Source of the DNA: Pseudomonadota bacterium | Lineage (GTDB): Bacteria; Pseudomonadota; Gammaproteobacteria; Burkholderiales; Burkholderiaceae_B | Direction: 5' to 3' | Assembly: GCA_023439305.1 (NCBI GenBank) | Contig: JAEXOO010000015.1 | Span: 1 to 64,000 of the forward strand | Length of the DNA stretch: 64,000 nucleotides | Shown: positions 34,320 to 43,155 of the stretch, one piece after another | Layout of the letters: every line of letters begins with the position of its first letter | Position numbering within the stretch: the stretch's first letter is position 1 | The notes under the pieces: model-generated | The model's input: the letters and a program-made list of their open reading frames with translations, nothing else | What the model was told of the DNA's origin: nothing | Databases searched by the model: none | Made by a program: the position numbers and the translations under genes

Positions 34320-36305
34320 TTAGTGGGCTTCGGAAAGCTGGTCCAGAATGGCCGGATTTTCCAGCGTGGACACGTCCTGGGTGATGGGCTCGTTGTTGGC
34401 CACGAAACGCAGCAGACGACGCATGATCTTGCCCGAGCGGGTCTTGGGCAGATTCTCGCCGAAACGAATTTCGCGCGGCTTGGCGATGGGGCCGATTTCC
34501 TTGCCCACCCAGGCTCTCAGCTCGGCAGCGATCTTGTCGGCCTGCTCGCCCGAGGGCAGATCGCCGTTCAGGACCACAAAAGCCACGATGGCTTCGCCCG
34601 TGGTCGAATCGGGCTTGCCGACCACGGCCGCTTCCGCGACCAGCTCATGAGCGACCAAGGCGGATTCCACTTCCATGGTGCCCAGACGGTGGCCGGAAAC
34701 ATTCAGCACATCGTCGATGCGGCCCATGACCCAGAAATACCCGTCGGCGTCGCGCTGCGCGCCGTCACCGGCCAGGTAGTAGCCTTTGAGTTCGGGAGGG
34801 AAGTAGCTCTTGATGAAGCGATCAGGATCGCCCCAGATGGTGCGGATCATGTTGGGCCAGGGCTTGCGGATCACCAGGAAACCGCCGTTGCCGCGCTCGG
34901 CTTCTTCGCCCACTTCGTCCACGATGGCTACGTCCATGCCAGGGAACGGCATGCCGCACGAGCCCGGCTTCAAGGGAGTAGCGCCCGGCAATGGCGTGAT
35001 GATGTGGCCTCCGGTTTCGGTCTGCCACCAGGTATCCACGATCGGGCAGCGCTCCTGGCCCACATTCTTGTAATACCACATCCAGGCTTCGGGGTTGATA
35101 GGCTCGCCCACCGAGCCGATGATGCGCAGACTGTCCAGGTTGTACTGCTTGGGATGCACGGCCTCGTTGGCTTCAGCGGCCTTGGTCAAGGAACGGATGG
35201 CCGTGGGCGCCGTGTAGAAGATCGTGACGCCATGGCGCTGGATCATGTCCCAGAAACGGCCGGCGTCCGGGTAGGTCGGAACACCCTCGAAGACAACCTG
35301 GGTGATGCCTGCTGCCAGCGGACCGTAGGTAATGAAGGTATGGCCGGTGACCCAGCCGATATCGGCCGTGCACCAGAACACATCGCTGTCCTTGGCGTCG
35401 AATGTCCATTGAACGCTGAGCAGCGCGCCCAGCAGATAGCCGGCGGATGAATGCTGCACGCCCTTGGGCTTGCCCGTGGAACCCGAGGTGTACAGGACAA
35501 ACAATGGGTGCTCGGCATTGACGGGTACAGGCGCGCATTCGGAACCCTGGCCTTTGATGACATCGTCCCACCACAGGTCGCGATCCTGGTGCCAGACCAC
35601 TGTGCCGCCCGTGCGCTTGTAGACGATGACATGGCGCACGGCTTCGCAGCCTTCGCCTTCCAGCGCTTCGTCCACGGCGTTCTTAAGAGGAATGGCGCGG
35701 CCGCCGCGACACTGTTCGTCGGCGGTGATCACCAGCGAGGCCCCCACGTCCACGGCACGCTCGTGCAGGCTCTTGGCGGAAAAGCCGCCGAACACGACGG
35801 AATGGGTGATGCCCAGACGGGCGCAGGCTTGCATGGCGACAATGGCCTGCACCGACATGGGCATGTAGATCAGGGCGCGCTCGCCCGTCTTGTGGCCCAG
35901 GGCGGTCAGGCCGTTGGCAAACTGACAGATCTGTTCGTAGAGCTCGCGGAAGGTGACCTTGGTGACGGCGCCATCGTCGGCTTCGAAGATCAGGGCGGTC
36001 TTGTGCTCGGTAGGCGTGCCCAGGTGCTTGTCCAGGCAATTGGCCGAGACGTTCAGCTCGCCGTCGTGAAACCAACGGTAGAACGGCGGCTTGCTGTCAT
36101 CCAGCACCTGCGTGAAGGGTTTGGTCCAGATCAGATGATCGCGGGCCAGGCCCGCCCAGTACCCGGGGTAATCCTGTTCGGCCTGCGCGCACAGGGCCTG
36201 ATAGGCCTGCATGCCGCCGATACGGGCGTGACGCTCCAGTTCGGGGAAAACGGGAAACACACGGCTTTCCGACAACACGGATTCAATAGCAGTAGCACCG
36301 CTCAT
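34320..36305 (-). CDS. acs: Acetyl-CoA synthetase
   Basis: Activates acetate to acetyl-CoA through acetyl-AMP. The 661-aa protein starts at 36305 (MSGATAIESVL, AAAGGAG ahead); a longer frame to 36404 overlaps the upstream gene and lacks family similarity. Motifs: YTSGSTGKPKG (AMP-binding P-loop), DTWWQTETGG, and the C-terminal PKTRSGKIMRR with Lys at about 626, the residue acetylated to switch Acs off in other bacteria. It lies 91 bases after a UMF1-type transporter on the same strand. Confidence 0.97.
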   Translation of the reverse strand: MSGATAIESVLSESRVFPVFPELERHARIGGMQAYQALCAQAEQDYPGYWAGLARDHLIWTKPFTQVLDDSKPPFYRWFHDGELNVSANCLDKHLGTPTEHKTALIFEADDGAVTKVTFRELYEQICQFANGLTALGHKTGERALIYMPMSVQAIVAMQACARLGITHSVVFGGFSAKSLHERAVDVGASLVITADEQCRGGRAIPLKNAVDEALEGEGCEAVRHVIVYKRTGGTVVWHQDRDLWWDDVIKGQGSECAPVPVNAEHPLFVLYTSGSTGKPKGVQHSSAGYLLGALLSVQWTFDAKDSDVFWCTADIGWVTGHTFITYGPLAAGITQVVFEGVPTYPDAGRFWDMIQRHGVTIFYTAPTAIRSLTKAAEANEAVHPKQYNLDSLRIIGSVGEPINPEAWMWYYKNVGQERCPIVDTWWQTETGGHIITPLPGATPLKPGSCGMPFPGMDVAIVDEVGEEAERGNGGFLVIRKPWPNMIRTIWGDPDRFIKSYFPPELKGYYLAGDGAQRDADGYFWVMGRIDDVLNVSGHRLGTMEVESALVAHELVAEAAVVGKPDSTTGEAIVAFVVLNGDLPSGEQADKIAAELRAWVGKEIGPIAKPREIRFGENLPKTRSGKIMRRLLRFVANNEPITQDVSTLENPAILDQLSEAH

Positions 36306-36396
36306 TTTTTGGCTCCTTTCTTCCAGATTTGGTGTTTTGAACGGCCGGGCATGACAGCCGACCGTCTTGATTTTCTGTAAACGTAACGCGCCAGAC

Positions 36397-37722
36397 TTAC
36401 TCAAGCCTGACAGGTGGTTCGACCCGCCCCTGATCCCGCGCCTGAATGCCGCGCTCGAAGTTCATACGTGACAATATCAGGAGACCGGCCAGAAAGAACA
36501 GCCCCGTGCACGCCAGCGCCAGCCTGTGATTGCCGCCGCTCAGCCAGGTCACCAGACCGTAGGAGATCGGACCGCAGACCGCCGCCAGCTGTATGGCGAA
36601 GGTCCACAAGGCGAAGAACTCCGCCAGCCTCCCCTTGGGCGCCAGCAGCCCCACCATGGCGCGGCCCGCGCTCTGACTGCTGCCTATGCACAAGCCCGCC
36701 ACCGCCGCCGCTGCCCAGAACGTGGCCAATGAGCGCGAGCTGACCGCAATGGCGACCATGACCAGCCAACCGCACAACGTCAGGGCCAGAGCGCGGCGAT
36801 GACCGATGCGATCCTGAACATGACCAAAGGCCAGCGCGCCCACGGCGGCTGCAATATTGACAGTGAAGATCAATTGCATGGTCTGGGCCATGGTGAAGCC
36901 CATGGCTTCCGTGGCATACACCGCCGACAGCGTAATAATGACGGCAATGCCTGCCTGGTAGGCCGCACCGCATAAAAGCAAAGTGCGAAAATCCGGAAAA
37001 TGAAGAGACACATCGCACCAGGACAATGCCAGGCGGCGCAGCATGCCGGGATCCTGCGCGCCGGACGGCGCACTGCGCTCACGCAGCAACAGAAAGGACG
37101 GCAGCGCTGACAAGGCGAAGACGACCGCCGTGATCACGACGATGCCGGGAACATATTCCTGTGCCGTCCAGCCCTTGGACGCCGCCCAGGTCAGAAAGGC
37201 CAGCGAAAGCCCCAGCGCCAGCATGCCGCCGAAATACCCGAAGCCCCAGCCCCAGCCTGAAACCCGCCCCAGAGCCTGCGGCCGTGCAATTTCGGGCAGA
37301 AACGCCCCCACCACCGATTCGCCGATGCAATAGCAGTAATTCGACAGGGCGATGAAGACCAGCACCCACAGGATGTCGCCCTCCCCCGCCCTGAACAAAA
37401 ACAGCGTAAACAAGACGCAGCCCACCGTGCTGCTGAAGAGCAACCGGCGTTTGCCGCGCCGGGCATCCGCCCGAGCGCCCAATGTCGGCATGGTGATCAT
37501 GATGGCCAGATAGGAGACGGAAAGAGCAATTGTCCAGGCCAGTGTGGCCCAACTGCGGCCCTGCGCCACCACGCCCACGAAGTACGCGCTATATACACTG
37601 GTCAAGATGACCGTGGTGTACCCGGAGTTTGCAAAATCGTACATGGCCCATGCCCAGAGCTCGCGCAGGCGCACACCCTCGTTCAGGGCTTTCCCTAATC
37701 GACCACCCAATGCTCTCGACAT
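36397..37722 (-). CDS. UMF1 (Atg22-like) family MFS transporter
   Basis: A 441-aa, 12-helix major facilitator protein of the UMF1 type. ELWAWAMYDFANSGYTTVILTSVYSAYFV near the N-terminus is the family signature (WALYDWANSAY). GRVSGWGWGFGYFGGMLAL is the other hallmark. Substrate unknown; eukaryotic Atg22 exports amino acids. The ATG at 37722 has AAGGGTGG five bases ahead; a GTG at 37731 is the alternative. It may share transcripts with acs. Confidence 0.88.
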   Translation of the reverse strand: MSRALGGRLGKALNEGVRLRELWAWAMYDFANSGYTTVILTSVYSAYFVGVVAQGRSWATLAWTIALSVSYLAIMITMPTLGARADARRGKRRLLFSSTVGCVLFTLFLFRAGEGDILWVLVFIALSNYCYCIGESVVGAFLPEIARPQALGRVSGWGWGFGYFGGMLALGLSLAFLTWAASKGWTAQEYVPGIVVITAVVFALSALPSFLLLRERSAPSGAQDPGMLRRLALSWCDVSLHFPDFRTLLLCGAAYQAGIAVIITLSAVYATEAMGFTMAQTMQLIFTVNIAAAVGALAFGHVQDRIGHRRALALTLCGWLVMVAIAVSSRSLATFWAAAAVAGLCIGSSQSAGRAMVGLLAPKGRLAEFFALWTFAIQLAAVCGPISYGLVTWLSGGNHRLALACTGLFFLAGLLILSRMNFERGIQARDQGRVEPPVRLE

Positions 37723-38059
37723 GCAAACCACCCTTAATTAACTATAAAAAACAGCAAGAAGCAGGCATCTTTCACAAACCACATGACAACACCATGACAA
37801 ACCATCCAGACTGCCCCATTCGGCCTATATACATACTTTGAAACAGTATGAATCAATAGCGGATTTAGCCTTTGCAAAGCTTTACGGTGCGTTTTTCATC
37901 CGGTACACTGCCTTTCATTCGAAGTACAGCAACGTACGGCAAGGTATGCGCTTTTAGCCATACTTACAGCCCTGATACCCATAAAATGCTGCTAAGTTCA
38001 GCAAAAATTGGCATCAAGGTTGTGCTGCTACCCACCAAGTCCTTAAAAAAGCCTCGGTC
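37723..38059. promoter_or_regulatory. Divergent intergenic region with nlpC-type gene promoter
   Basis: A 337-base gap, AT-rich for this genome. On the plus strand TTTACG, a 17-base spacer and TACACT (about 37881-37909) form a good promoter candidate for the NlpC/P60 gene, leaving a leader of about 140 bases. An 85-codon plus frame (37872-38129) crosses the promoter and has no protein features. Confidence 0.5.
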
Positions 38060-38779
38060 ATGCCGCCACATTACCTTAATACGCCAGCGCTTCTGCAATC
38101 CGGTTATCGTAGCGTCAAATACCTGTTGATTGCAGCCGCGCTGACTCTGACGGGCTGCGCCACTACCGGCACGCAGCAGTCCAGCAAGCAGGATCAGCTT
38201 GCCCAGTCCGACGATTATTTCGCCGACTACGATTTCCAGACCGAGTCCGACCCTCTGGGTTCCTACCTGGCCAATCGCGCCCGCAACGATATCAATATCG
38301 CCTATAGCAGCGAACGCCGCCAGAACCGTGGCGAATCCAGCTCCAGCCGCAATACGGCCGGCACCGCTGCTCCCGGCATGGCCTCCACAGCGCTGTCGTT
38401 CCTGGGCGTTAAATACAGCTTTGGCGGCGACGCCCCCAGCACCGGATTCGATTGCAGCGGCCTGGTTTCATATGCCGCCGAAAAGTCCCTGGGCCTGAAG
38501 CTCCCTCGTCAATCCAAGGATATCGCCAAGGAAGGCATTTCGGTCAACCGCAACGAACTGCGCAAGGGCGACCTGGTCTTCTTCAATACCCGTGGCGCTC
38601 GCTACTCGCACGTCGGCATCTATCTGGGTGATGACAAATTCGTCCACGCTCCCCGCACAGGCGCTGTGGTACGTGTAGAAAACATGCAGGTATCCTACTG
38701 GAAGAAACGCTACAACGGCGCTCGCCGCCTGGCTGTAGCTCAGGCCGACACTACCAATCGCCTGCGCAGTGTCAAATAA
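38060..38779 (+). CDS. NlpC/P60 family lipoprotein peptidoglycan endopeptidase
   Basis: A 239-aa lipoprotein. The lipobox LTGC (Cys about residue 33) follows the hydrophobic VKYLLIAAALT. Residues about 110-225 are the NlpC/P60 domain, with catalytic Cys in FDCSGLVSYA and His in YSHVGIYLG, plus FVHAPRTG. It likely cuts stem-peptide crosslinks in the periplasm, like Spr/MepS. The linker from 35 to 105 is low in complexity. The start is not marked by a clear ribosome site. Ends in a strong terminator. Confidence 0.92.
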   Translation: MPPHYLNTPALLQSGYRSVKYLLIAAALTLTGCATTGTQQSSKQDQLAQSDDYFADYDFQTESDPLGSYLANRARNDINIAYSSERRQNRGESSSSRNTAGTAAPGMASTALSFLGVKYSFGGDAPSTGFDCSGLVSYAAEKSLGLKLPRQSKDIAKEGISVNRNELRKGDLVFFNTRGARYSHVGIYLGDDKFVHAPRTGAVVRVENMQVSYWKKRYNGARRLAVAQADTTNRLRSVK

Positions 38780-38801
38780 TACCTGACCGCTTCCACCCAA
38801 A

Positions 38802-38828
38802 CAGCGCCCCCCGGGCGCTGTTTTTTTT
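38802..38828 (+). terminator. Terminator after the NlpC/P60 gene
   Basis: CAGCGCCC (38802-38809), loop CCC, GGGCGCTG (38813-38820), then eight T. Confidence 0.93.
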
Positions 38829-38867
38829 CTCCTTCGCTTCCTATCGCGCCGCGGTCCACCCAACGAC

Positions 38868-38906
38868 AAAAAAGCCGCTGCACAGCAATTCTGTGCAGCG
38901 GCTTTT
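38868..38906. terminator. Bidirectional terminator, DUF2325 side
   Basis: GCCGCTGCACAG (38874-38885), loop CAATT, CTGTGCAGCGGC (38891-38902), flanked by A6 and T4. It ends the minus-strand DUF2325 gene and backs up the NlpC/P60 terminator. Confidence 0.9.
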
Positions 38907-38967
38907 CTTTTTCAGCGCCTGTGGTTCCCCGTTATGCCGCTGCGCACTGCGCGCGGCCGGCATCAGG

Positions 38968-39303
38968 CTAATGTGCTTTGGACTTATTCAGCGGGCAGGC
39001 CTCGCAGTAACCGCATTGAGCCAAGGCCTGCTTCATGCTGCAGACCGAACGGCGACAAGCCACGACCCGTATTCCTGATTTCAACGCGGCCGAACGAAAG
39101 GTCTTCATGACATTGTGGCCCAGGAAATCCGTCAACAGGATCAGCAACTCAGTTCCGGAAGGCAACTGCAAGGTTTTCTTCTGATGAGCGGGATCACGCC
39201 CGCTGATGTGATGTTTGATGGCGATATTGTGGACCTTGAGCAGATCCGGAATGTTACCCAGGCGATCGGCGCCGACCACCACTGCACTGACGAATTGAGA
39301 CAT
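38968..39303 (-). CDS. DUF2325 family protein
   Basis: A 111-aa protein: MSQFVSAVVVGADRLGNIPDLL at the start matches the Rossmann-like DUF2325 beginning (VxxVGADxLGxIPxxL), with HHISGRD in the middle. A Cys-rich tail has six Cys in CRRSVCSMKQALAQCGYCEACP. Function unknown. The Fur-box promoter and the Cys-rich, metal-ligand-like tail suggest a role in iron limitation or redox, which is inference. Confidence 0.85.
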   Translation of the reverse strand: MSQFVSAVVVGADRLGNIPDLLKVHNIAIKHHISGRDPAHQKKTLQLPSGTELLILLTDFLGHNVMKTFRSAALKSGIRVVACRRSVCSMKQALAQCGYCEACPLNKSKAH

Positions 39304-39329
39304 GGGAGCTCCATCGGGTGTGAAAGTTG

Positions 39330-39362
39330 GTTAATGATAATCATTCTTATTATCGTAGTCAA
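39330..39362 (-). promoter_or_regulatory. Fur-box-covered promoter of the DUF2325 gene
   Basis: Minus strand: TTGACT (39357-39362), 17-base spacer, TATCAT (39334-39339). The plus-strand 19-mer at 39330-39348 matches the Fur consensus GATAATGATAATCATTATC at 16 of 19 positions, and an overlapping 19-mer offset by six bases (39336-39354) matches at 15 of 19. Both cover the -10 and spacer. Confidence 0.85.
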
Positions 39363-39458
39363 TTGCACTGATAGCCTGTTTCAATTCTGACAACAGCCTG
39401 CTCAGGCTAGGTTCATCACCAACAACATCGAGGCAGAGCAAAGGAGGAAAAGCAAGAC

Positions 39459-39510
39459 GCCAGATCTTCATCTGGCGCGCAAAAGAGGCGGGAGGCGCGA
39501 GCGGCCTCCC
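39459..39510 (-). terminator. Hairpins downstream of the CysB-like gene
   Basis: Two stems: GCCAGAT-CTTC-ATCTGGC (39459-39476) and GGGAGGC-N7-GCCTCCC (39490-39510). Minus-strand T-rich stretches follow each but are short, so termination here is plausible, not certain. Confidence 0.5.
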
Positions 39511-39530
39511 TATAGAAAGAACGACGGGGT

Positions 39531-40478
39531 TCAGGGTGCCACGGATTGGCTTTCGTCGAGCGCATTCTGCACCACATCGCGAGTCAGGGCCGGCGCCAGC
39601 ATCTCCAGCAGCACGAATATGTAATCGCGCAGAAAGGCCCCTGCCTTGACGGCCACACGGGTGTGATGGGTGCCGAACAGATGGCCGGCCGACAAGCCCA
39701 CCAGACCTTTGTCGCGGCGCGGATCGAAGGCCACGCCGGCAATAATGCCTATACCCAGTCCCACATCGACATACGTCTTGATGACGTCGGCATCAATGGC
39801 TTCCAGAACAATGTCGGGCGTAATGCCTTCAGCCGCAAACGCCTCGTCGATGGAACGCCTGCCCGAGAAAGCATGGTCATACGTGACGATGGGATATTGC
39901 CCCAAAGTCTGAATAGACAGCTGCTTGTTGGACGGCAGATCCGCCAGGGGGTGGTCGGGCCGCACGACGACCGTGTGCTCCCAGGAATACACGGGCAAGG
40001 CCACCAGCCCAGGAGTCAGCGCCAAGCTTTCGGTGGCAATGGCGACGTCAGCCTGCTCGTGCAGCACCATTTGAGCCAGCGCAGGCGGGTTGCCTTCTGC
40101 CAGCGACATGTGCACCTTAGGAAAGCGGCGGCGAAACTCAGGGATGACCTTAGGCAGCAGGTAGCGCGCCTGCGCGTGGGTGCAGGCGATGACCAAGGCG
40201 CCCTCGTCGCGGCGAGCAAAATCATCGCTGACTCGCTTGAGATTGTCGACCTCGCGCATGATGCGGTCGATGACTTCGGCCACCGCCTCGCCCGGCCGGG
40301 TCAGGCCCTTGATGCGCTTGCCGTGACGTTCGAAAATCTTGATGCCCAGCTCGTCTTCAAACTCGATGATGGCCTTAGAGACGCCTGGCTGGGACGTATA
40401 GAGTGACCGGGCCGCTTCAGTCAGGTTGAAGTTGCGCCGTATGGTTTCACGCACAAATCGGAATTGCTGTAGATTCAT
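39531..40478 (-). CDS. cysB: CysB-like LysR family transcriptional regulator
   Basis: A 315-aa LysR regulator. MNLQQFRFVRETIRRNFNLTEAARSLYTSQPGVSKAIIEFEDELGIKIFERHGKRIKGLTRPG in order is the CysB/Cbl winged helix. The effector domain (VIACTHAQARYLLP, VTYDHAFSGR) is CysB-like and would bind N-acetylserine or a related ligand. CysB controls sulfur assimilation; here it neighbours mmsA and not cys genes, so Cbl is an alternative. Its start codon sits within a perfect inverted repeat, and an LTTR box lies upstream. Confidence 0.9.
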   Translation of the reverse strand: MNLQQFRFVRETIRRNFNLTEAARSLYTSQPGVSKAIIEFEDELGIKIFERHGKRIKGLTRPGEAVAEVIDRIMREVDNLKRVSDDFARRDEGALVIACTHAQARYLLPKVIPEFRRRFPKVHMSLAEGNPPALAQMVLHEQADVAIATESLALTPGLVALPVYSWEHTVVVRPDHPLADLPSNKQLSIQTLGQYPIVTYDHAFSGRRSIDEAFAAEGITPDIVLEAIDADVIKTYVDVGLGIGIIAGVAFDPRRDKGLVGLSAGHLFGTHHTRVAVKAGAFLRDYIFVLLEMLAPALTRDVVQNALDESQSVAP

Positions 40479-40548
40479 ATAATAGCCCCATGTACGAGGC
40501 TATTATATGTAATAAGGCAACCCCTGCTTATTATATAAAGTTATAAGC
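40476..40548 (-). promoter_or_regulatory. Inverted repeat and LysR box ahead of the CysB-like gene
   Basis: CATATAATAGCC (40476-40487) and GGCTATTATATG (40498-40509) form a perfect 12-bp inverted repeat with a 10-base loop; the first three bases are the start codon on the minus strand. Further up, GCTTAT-N11-ATAAGC (40526-40548) is a perfect T-N11-A LysR box. Minus-strand TATAAT sequences lie in both. The likely use is autoregulation. Confidence 0.72.
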
Positions 40549-40561
40549 TTACAGCCATAAC

Positions 40562-42055
40562 TTACTTCATGGCTATCGTGGTGTTGACGGTATTCGCATG
40601 CGCTTGCCAGCGCGCCGTCACGGTCTTGGTCTGGGTCCAGAAATGAATCGCCTGCTTGCCATTGGGACCCAGATCGCCCAGCTTGGAGGCGCGCGAGCCG
40701 GTAAAGCTGAACCAGGCCACCGGCACCGGAATCGGGATATTGATGCCGATCTGGCCCACGTCGATCATGTTCTGGAAATACCGCGCATGGCCTCCGTCCT
40801 GTGTGAAGATCGACACGCCGTTCCCATTGGGATTGCGGTTGATGAACTGCACGGCCTCTTCCAGGGTGTCGACCTGCACCACGCACAACACCGGCCCGAA
40901 GATTTCTTCCTGATAGATGCGCATCTGCGGATCCACATCGCTGAAGATGGTAGGCCCGACAAAGTTGCCTTGCTCAAAGCCGGCCACGCGCACACCCCGG
41001 CCGTCCAGCATCAGCGTCGCCCCTTCCTGCACGCCGGCCTCAATCAGCGACTCCACCCGCTGGCGAGCACGCGGCGACACCAACGGACCCAGGTCGGCCT
41101 GACGATCGGAACCGGCATTTACCTTCAGCTTGGCCGCTCGCTGGGCCAAATCTTCTATCCACTGGCCTGTTTCACCCACCATGACGGCCACGGAAATCGC
41201 CATGCAACGCTGGCCAGCCGCACCGAATGCGGCGCCCAGCAATTGGTTCAGAGCAACATCGCGATCGGCATCAGGCATGACGATGCAGTGATTCTTGGCG
41301 CCCATCATGGCCTGGCAGCGCTTGCCTGCCTGCGTAGCGCGGTGATGCAGTTCGGTACCGACAGCGGTGGAACCGATGAACGACACCGCCTTGATGTCCG
41401 GGTGCGTCACCAAGGCATTGGTGATGTCGGCGCCACCATGAATCACATTCAGGACGCCCGGCGGCAAGCCTGCCTCCAGTGCCATCTCCGCCAACATCAG
41501 GCTGGACGTGGGGTCCTGCTCCGATGGTTTGAGCACAAAGGTATTGCCGCAGGCGACCGCCAGCGGGAACATGAAGCACGGCAGCATGACCGGGAAATTG
41601 AAAGCCGTAACGCCAGCGCATACGCCTAGTGGCTGGATCAGCGTGTAGACATCAATCCCGCTGGCGGCATTCTCGGCATACTCGCCCAGTTGCAAAGACA
41701 CGATGGAGCAAGCGTGCTCGATCACCTCCAGGCCGCGCCCGACCTCTCCTTCCGCATCCGGCAAGGTCTTGCCGTGCTCGCGCGAAATGGCCTGAGCCAG
41801 TTCGGCGCTGCGCTCGCGCACCAGGCGCTGCAGGTTCAGCATGACGCGCATGCGTGTTCCCTGGCTGGAATGGCGCCAGCTTTCAAAGGCCTGGGCGGCG
41901 CTGGCCACCGCCATCTCCAGCTCGGCCTGGGTAGCGAAAGGCACACGCGCCACCACCTCTTGATTGGACGGATCAAGCACGTCCTCCCAATGCTCGCTGA
42001 TGGACTGCACATGCTTGCCATCGATCAACAAGGGTATGCGAACAGCTTCTGTCAT
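40562..42055 (-). CDS. mmsA: Methylmalonate-semialdehyde dehydrogenase (CoA-acylating)
   Basis: Converts malonate or methylmalonate semialdehyde to acetyl- or propionyl-CoA in valine, beta-alanine or inositol breakdown. The 497-aa aldehyde dehydrogenase fold has the family segments FNFPVMLPCFMFPLAVACGNTFVLKPSEQDP and FIGSTAVGTELHHRA, and the catalytic Cys in GAAGQRCMAISVAV (about 289). The active-site region lacks the usual general-base Glu, as in other CoA-acylating MMSDH. It has AGGAGA ahead of the start. Divergent from a LysR gene, which may control it. mmsB is not adjacent. Confidence 0.94.
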   Translation of the reverse strand: MTEAVRIPLLIDGKHVQSISEHWEDVLDPSNQEVVARVPFATQAELEMAVASAAQAFESWRHSSQGTRMRVMLNLQRLVRERSAELAQAISREHGKTLPDAEGEVGRGLEVIEHACSIVSLQLGEYAENAASGIDVYTLIQPLGVCAGVTAFNFPVMLPCFMFPLAVACGNTFVLKPSEQDPTSSLMLAEMALEAGLPPGVLNVIHGGADITNALVTHPDIKAVSFIGSTAVGTELHHRATQAGKRCQAMMGAKNHCIVMPDADRDVALNQLLGAAFGAAGQRCMAISVAVMVGETGQWIEDLAQRAAKLKVNAGSDRQADLGPLVSPRARQRVESLIEAGVQEGATLMLDGRGVRVAGFEQGNFVGPTIFSDVDPQMRIYQEEIFGPVLCVVQVDTLEEAVQFINRNPNGNGVSIFTQDGGHARYFQNMIDVGQIGINIPIPVPVAWFSFTGSRASKLGDLGPNGKQAIHFWTQTKTVTARWQAHANTVNTTIAMK

Positions 42056-42111
42056 CTCTGGTCTCCTGTCTTATTACGGGTCGGCCCAATACGAAGGCTC
42101 CGTCATTATTC

Positions 42112-42125
42112 ATGAGGGTTCTCAT
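42112..42125. promoter_or_regulatory. Palindrome between mmsA and the LysR gene
   Basis: ATGAG-GGTT-CTCAT, a 14-bp dyad in the middle of the 159-base divergent region. A plausible operator for the adjacent LysR protein acting on mmsA. Confidence 0.45.
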
Positions 42126-42214
42126 CGAGTGTAGAAGCGTCCCACCCGGTTTACCATGATGAAAAATGCACAGGAGCTGGGCATTCATGCACAACCACTA
42201 CAGGATCCAGCCGC

Positions 42215-43114
42215 ATGAGCATGGACTGGGATAATCTGCGCTATTTTCTGGAAGTGGCCCGCTGCCAGCGCATCAGCCTGGCGGCGCAACGCCTGGGCGT
42301 GCAGCACAGCACGGTCGCGCGCCGCATCCAGGCGCTGGAACACGAGTTGGGCGTGCGCCTGTTCCACAAGTCCACTGTCAGCGGCTACAGCCTGACCAGC
42401 GAGGGACTAAGTCTGCAACAACGCATGGAGCCCATTGAACAGCGCCTGCTGGCGGCGCGCGAAGCCGTCACCGGCAAGGCTCGTCCTCTGGCAGGCAAGT
42501 TGCGACTGGGCTGTACCGAAGCCTTCGGCAGCTATGTGCTGACGCCCTTGCTCAGTCAATTTCAGACACGCTATCCGGACCTGACGCTGGAACTGCTGCC
42601 CGTACCCCGGCCTATCAGCCTGTCGCGCCGGGATGCCGATCTGGCCATCGCGCTGGAACGCCCCCTGCGCGGCCCGTACTGGTGCACGCGTCTGGCCGAC
42701 TACAGCCTGCGCCTGTATGCCCATGTCGACTATCTGGACAGGCATCCGGACATCTCCCACGTACAGGACTTGCCGCAGCACCGTTTCATTGCCTATGTGG
42801 ATGATCTGTTGTTCAGCGACAGCCTGCGCTACCTGGATGAAATCGTGCGCTCGGCGCCGGTACGCTTTCGCAGCACCAGCGTCATCGCCCAATATCAGGC
42901 GGCGCTGCAGGGTCAGGGTCTGGCGGTTCTGCCCTGCTTTCTCGCGCAGACCGATCCGCGCCTGCGCTGCGTGCTGCCCGAGCAGATTCAACTGCGACGT
43001 CGCTTCTGGATGTTCTGCCACGAAGAACAGCGGCACAACCCCAACCTGACCAGCCTTTGGCATTTTCTGAAGCAGGCAGTACAAGAGCGACAGGCGCTGC
43101 TGGACGGGGCCTGA
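42215..43114 (+). CDS. LysR family transcriptional regulator
   Basis: A 299-aa LysR regulator. The winged helix runs MDWDNLRYFLEVARCQRISLAAQRLGVQHSTVARRIQALEHELGVRLFHKS in order, with the Ala-Ala-x2-Leu and Ser/Thr-x2-Arg-x2 pattern. The LysR-substrate domain follows (GKLRLGCTEAFGSYVLTPLL). The divergent pairing with mmsA suggests it activates that gene in response to a semialdehyde-pathway metabolite. It ends in a bidirectional terminator shared with lptF. Confidence 0.9.
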   Translation: MSMDWDNLRYFLEVARCQRISLAAQRLGVQHSTVARRIQALEHELGVRLFHKSTVSGYSLTSEGLSLQQRMEPIEQRLLAAREAVTGKARPLAGKLRLGCTEAFGSYVLTPLLSQFQTRYPDLTLELLPVPRPISLSRRDADLAIALERPLRGPYWCTRLADYSLRLYAHVDYLDRHPDISHVQDLPQHRFIAYVDDLLFSDSLRYLDEIVRSAPVRFRSTSVIAQYQAALQGQGLAVLPCFLAQTDPRLRCVLPEQIQLRRRFWMFCHEEQRHNPNLTSLWHFLKQAVQERQALLDGA

Positions 43115-43116
43115 AT

Positions 43117-43143
43117 AAAAAAGGGGCCGCCCGGCCCCTTTTT
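43117..43143. terminator. Bidirectional terminator between LysR gene and lptF
   Basis: A6, GGGGCC (43123-43128), loop GCCC, GGCCCC (43133-43138), T5. Serves the two convergent genes. Confidence 0.9.
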
Positions 43144-43155
43144 CAAACCCGCCCC

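Noticed and set aside
37872..38129. An 85-codon plus frame ahead of the NlpC/P60 gene
   Set aside because: It overlaps the likely promoter and the lipoprotein start in another frame, without a ribosome site or recognisable protein features.
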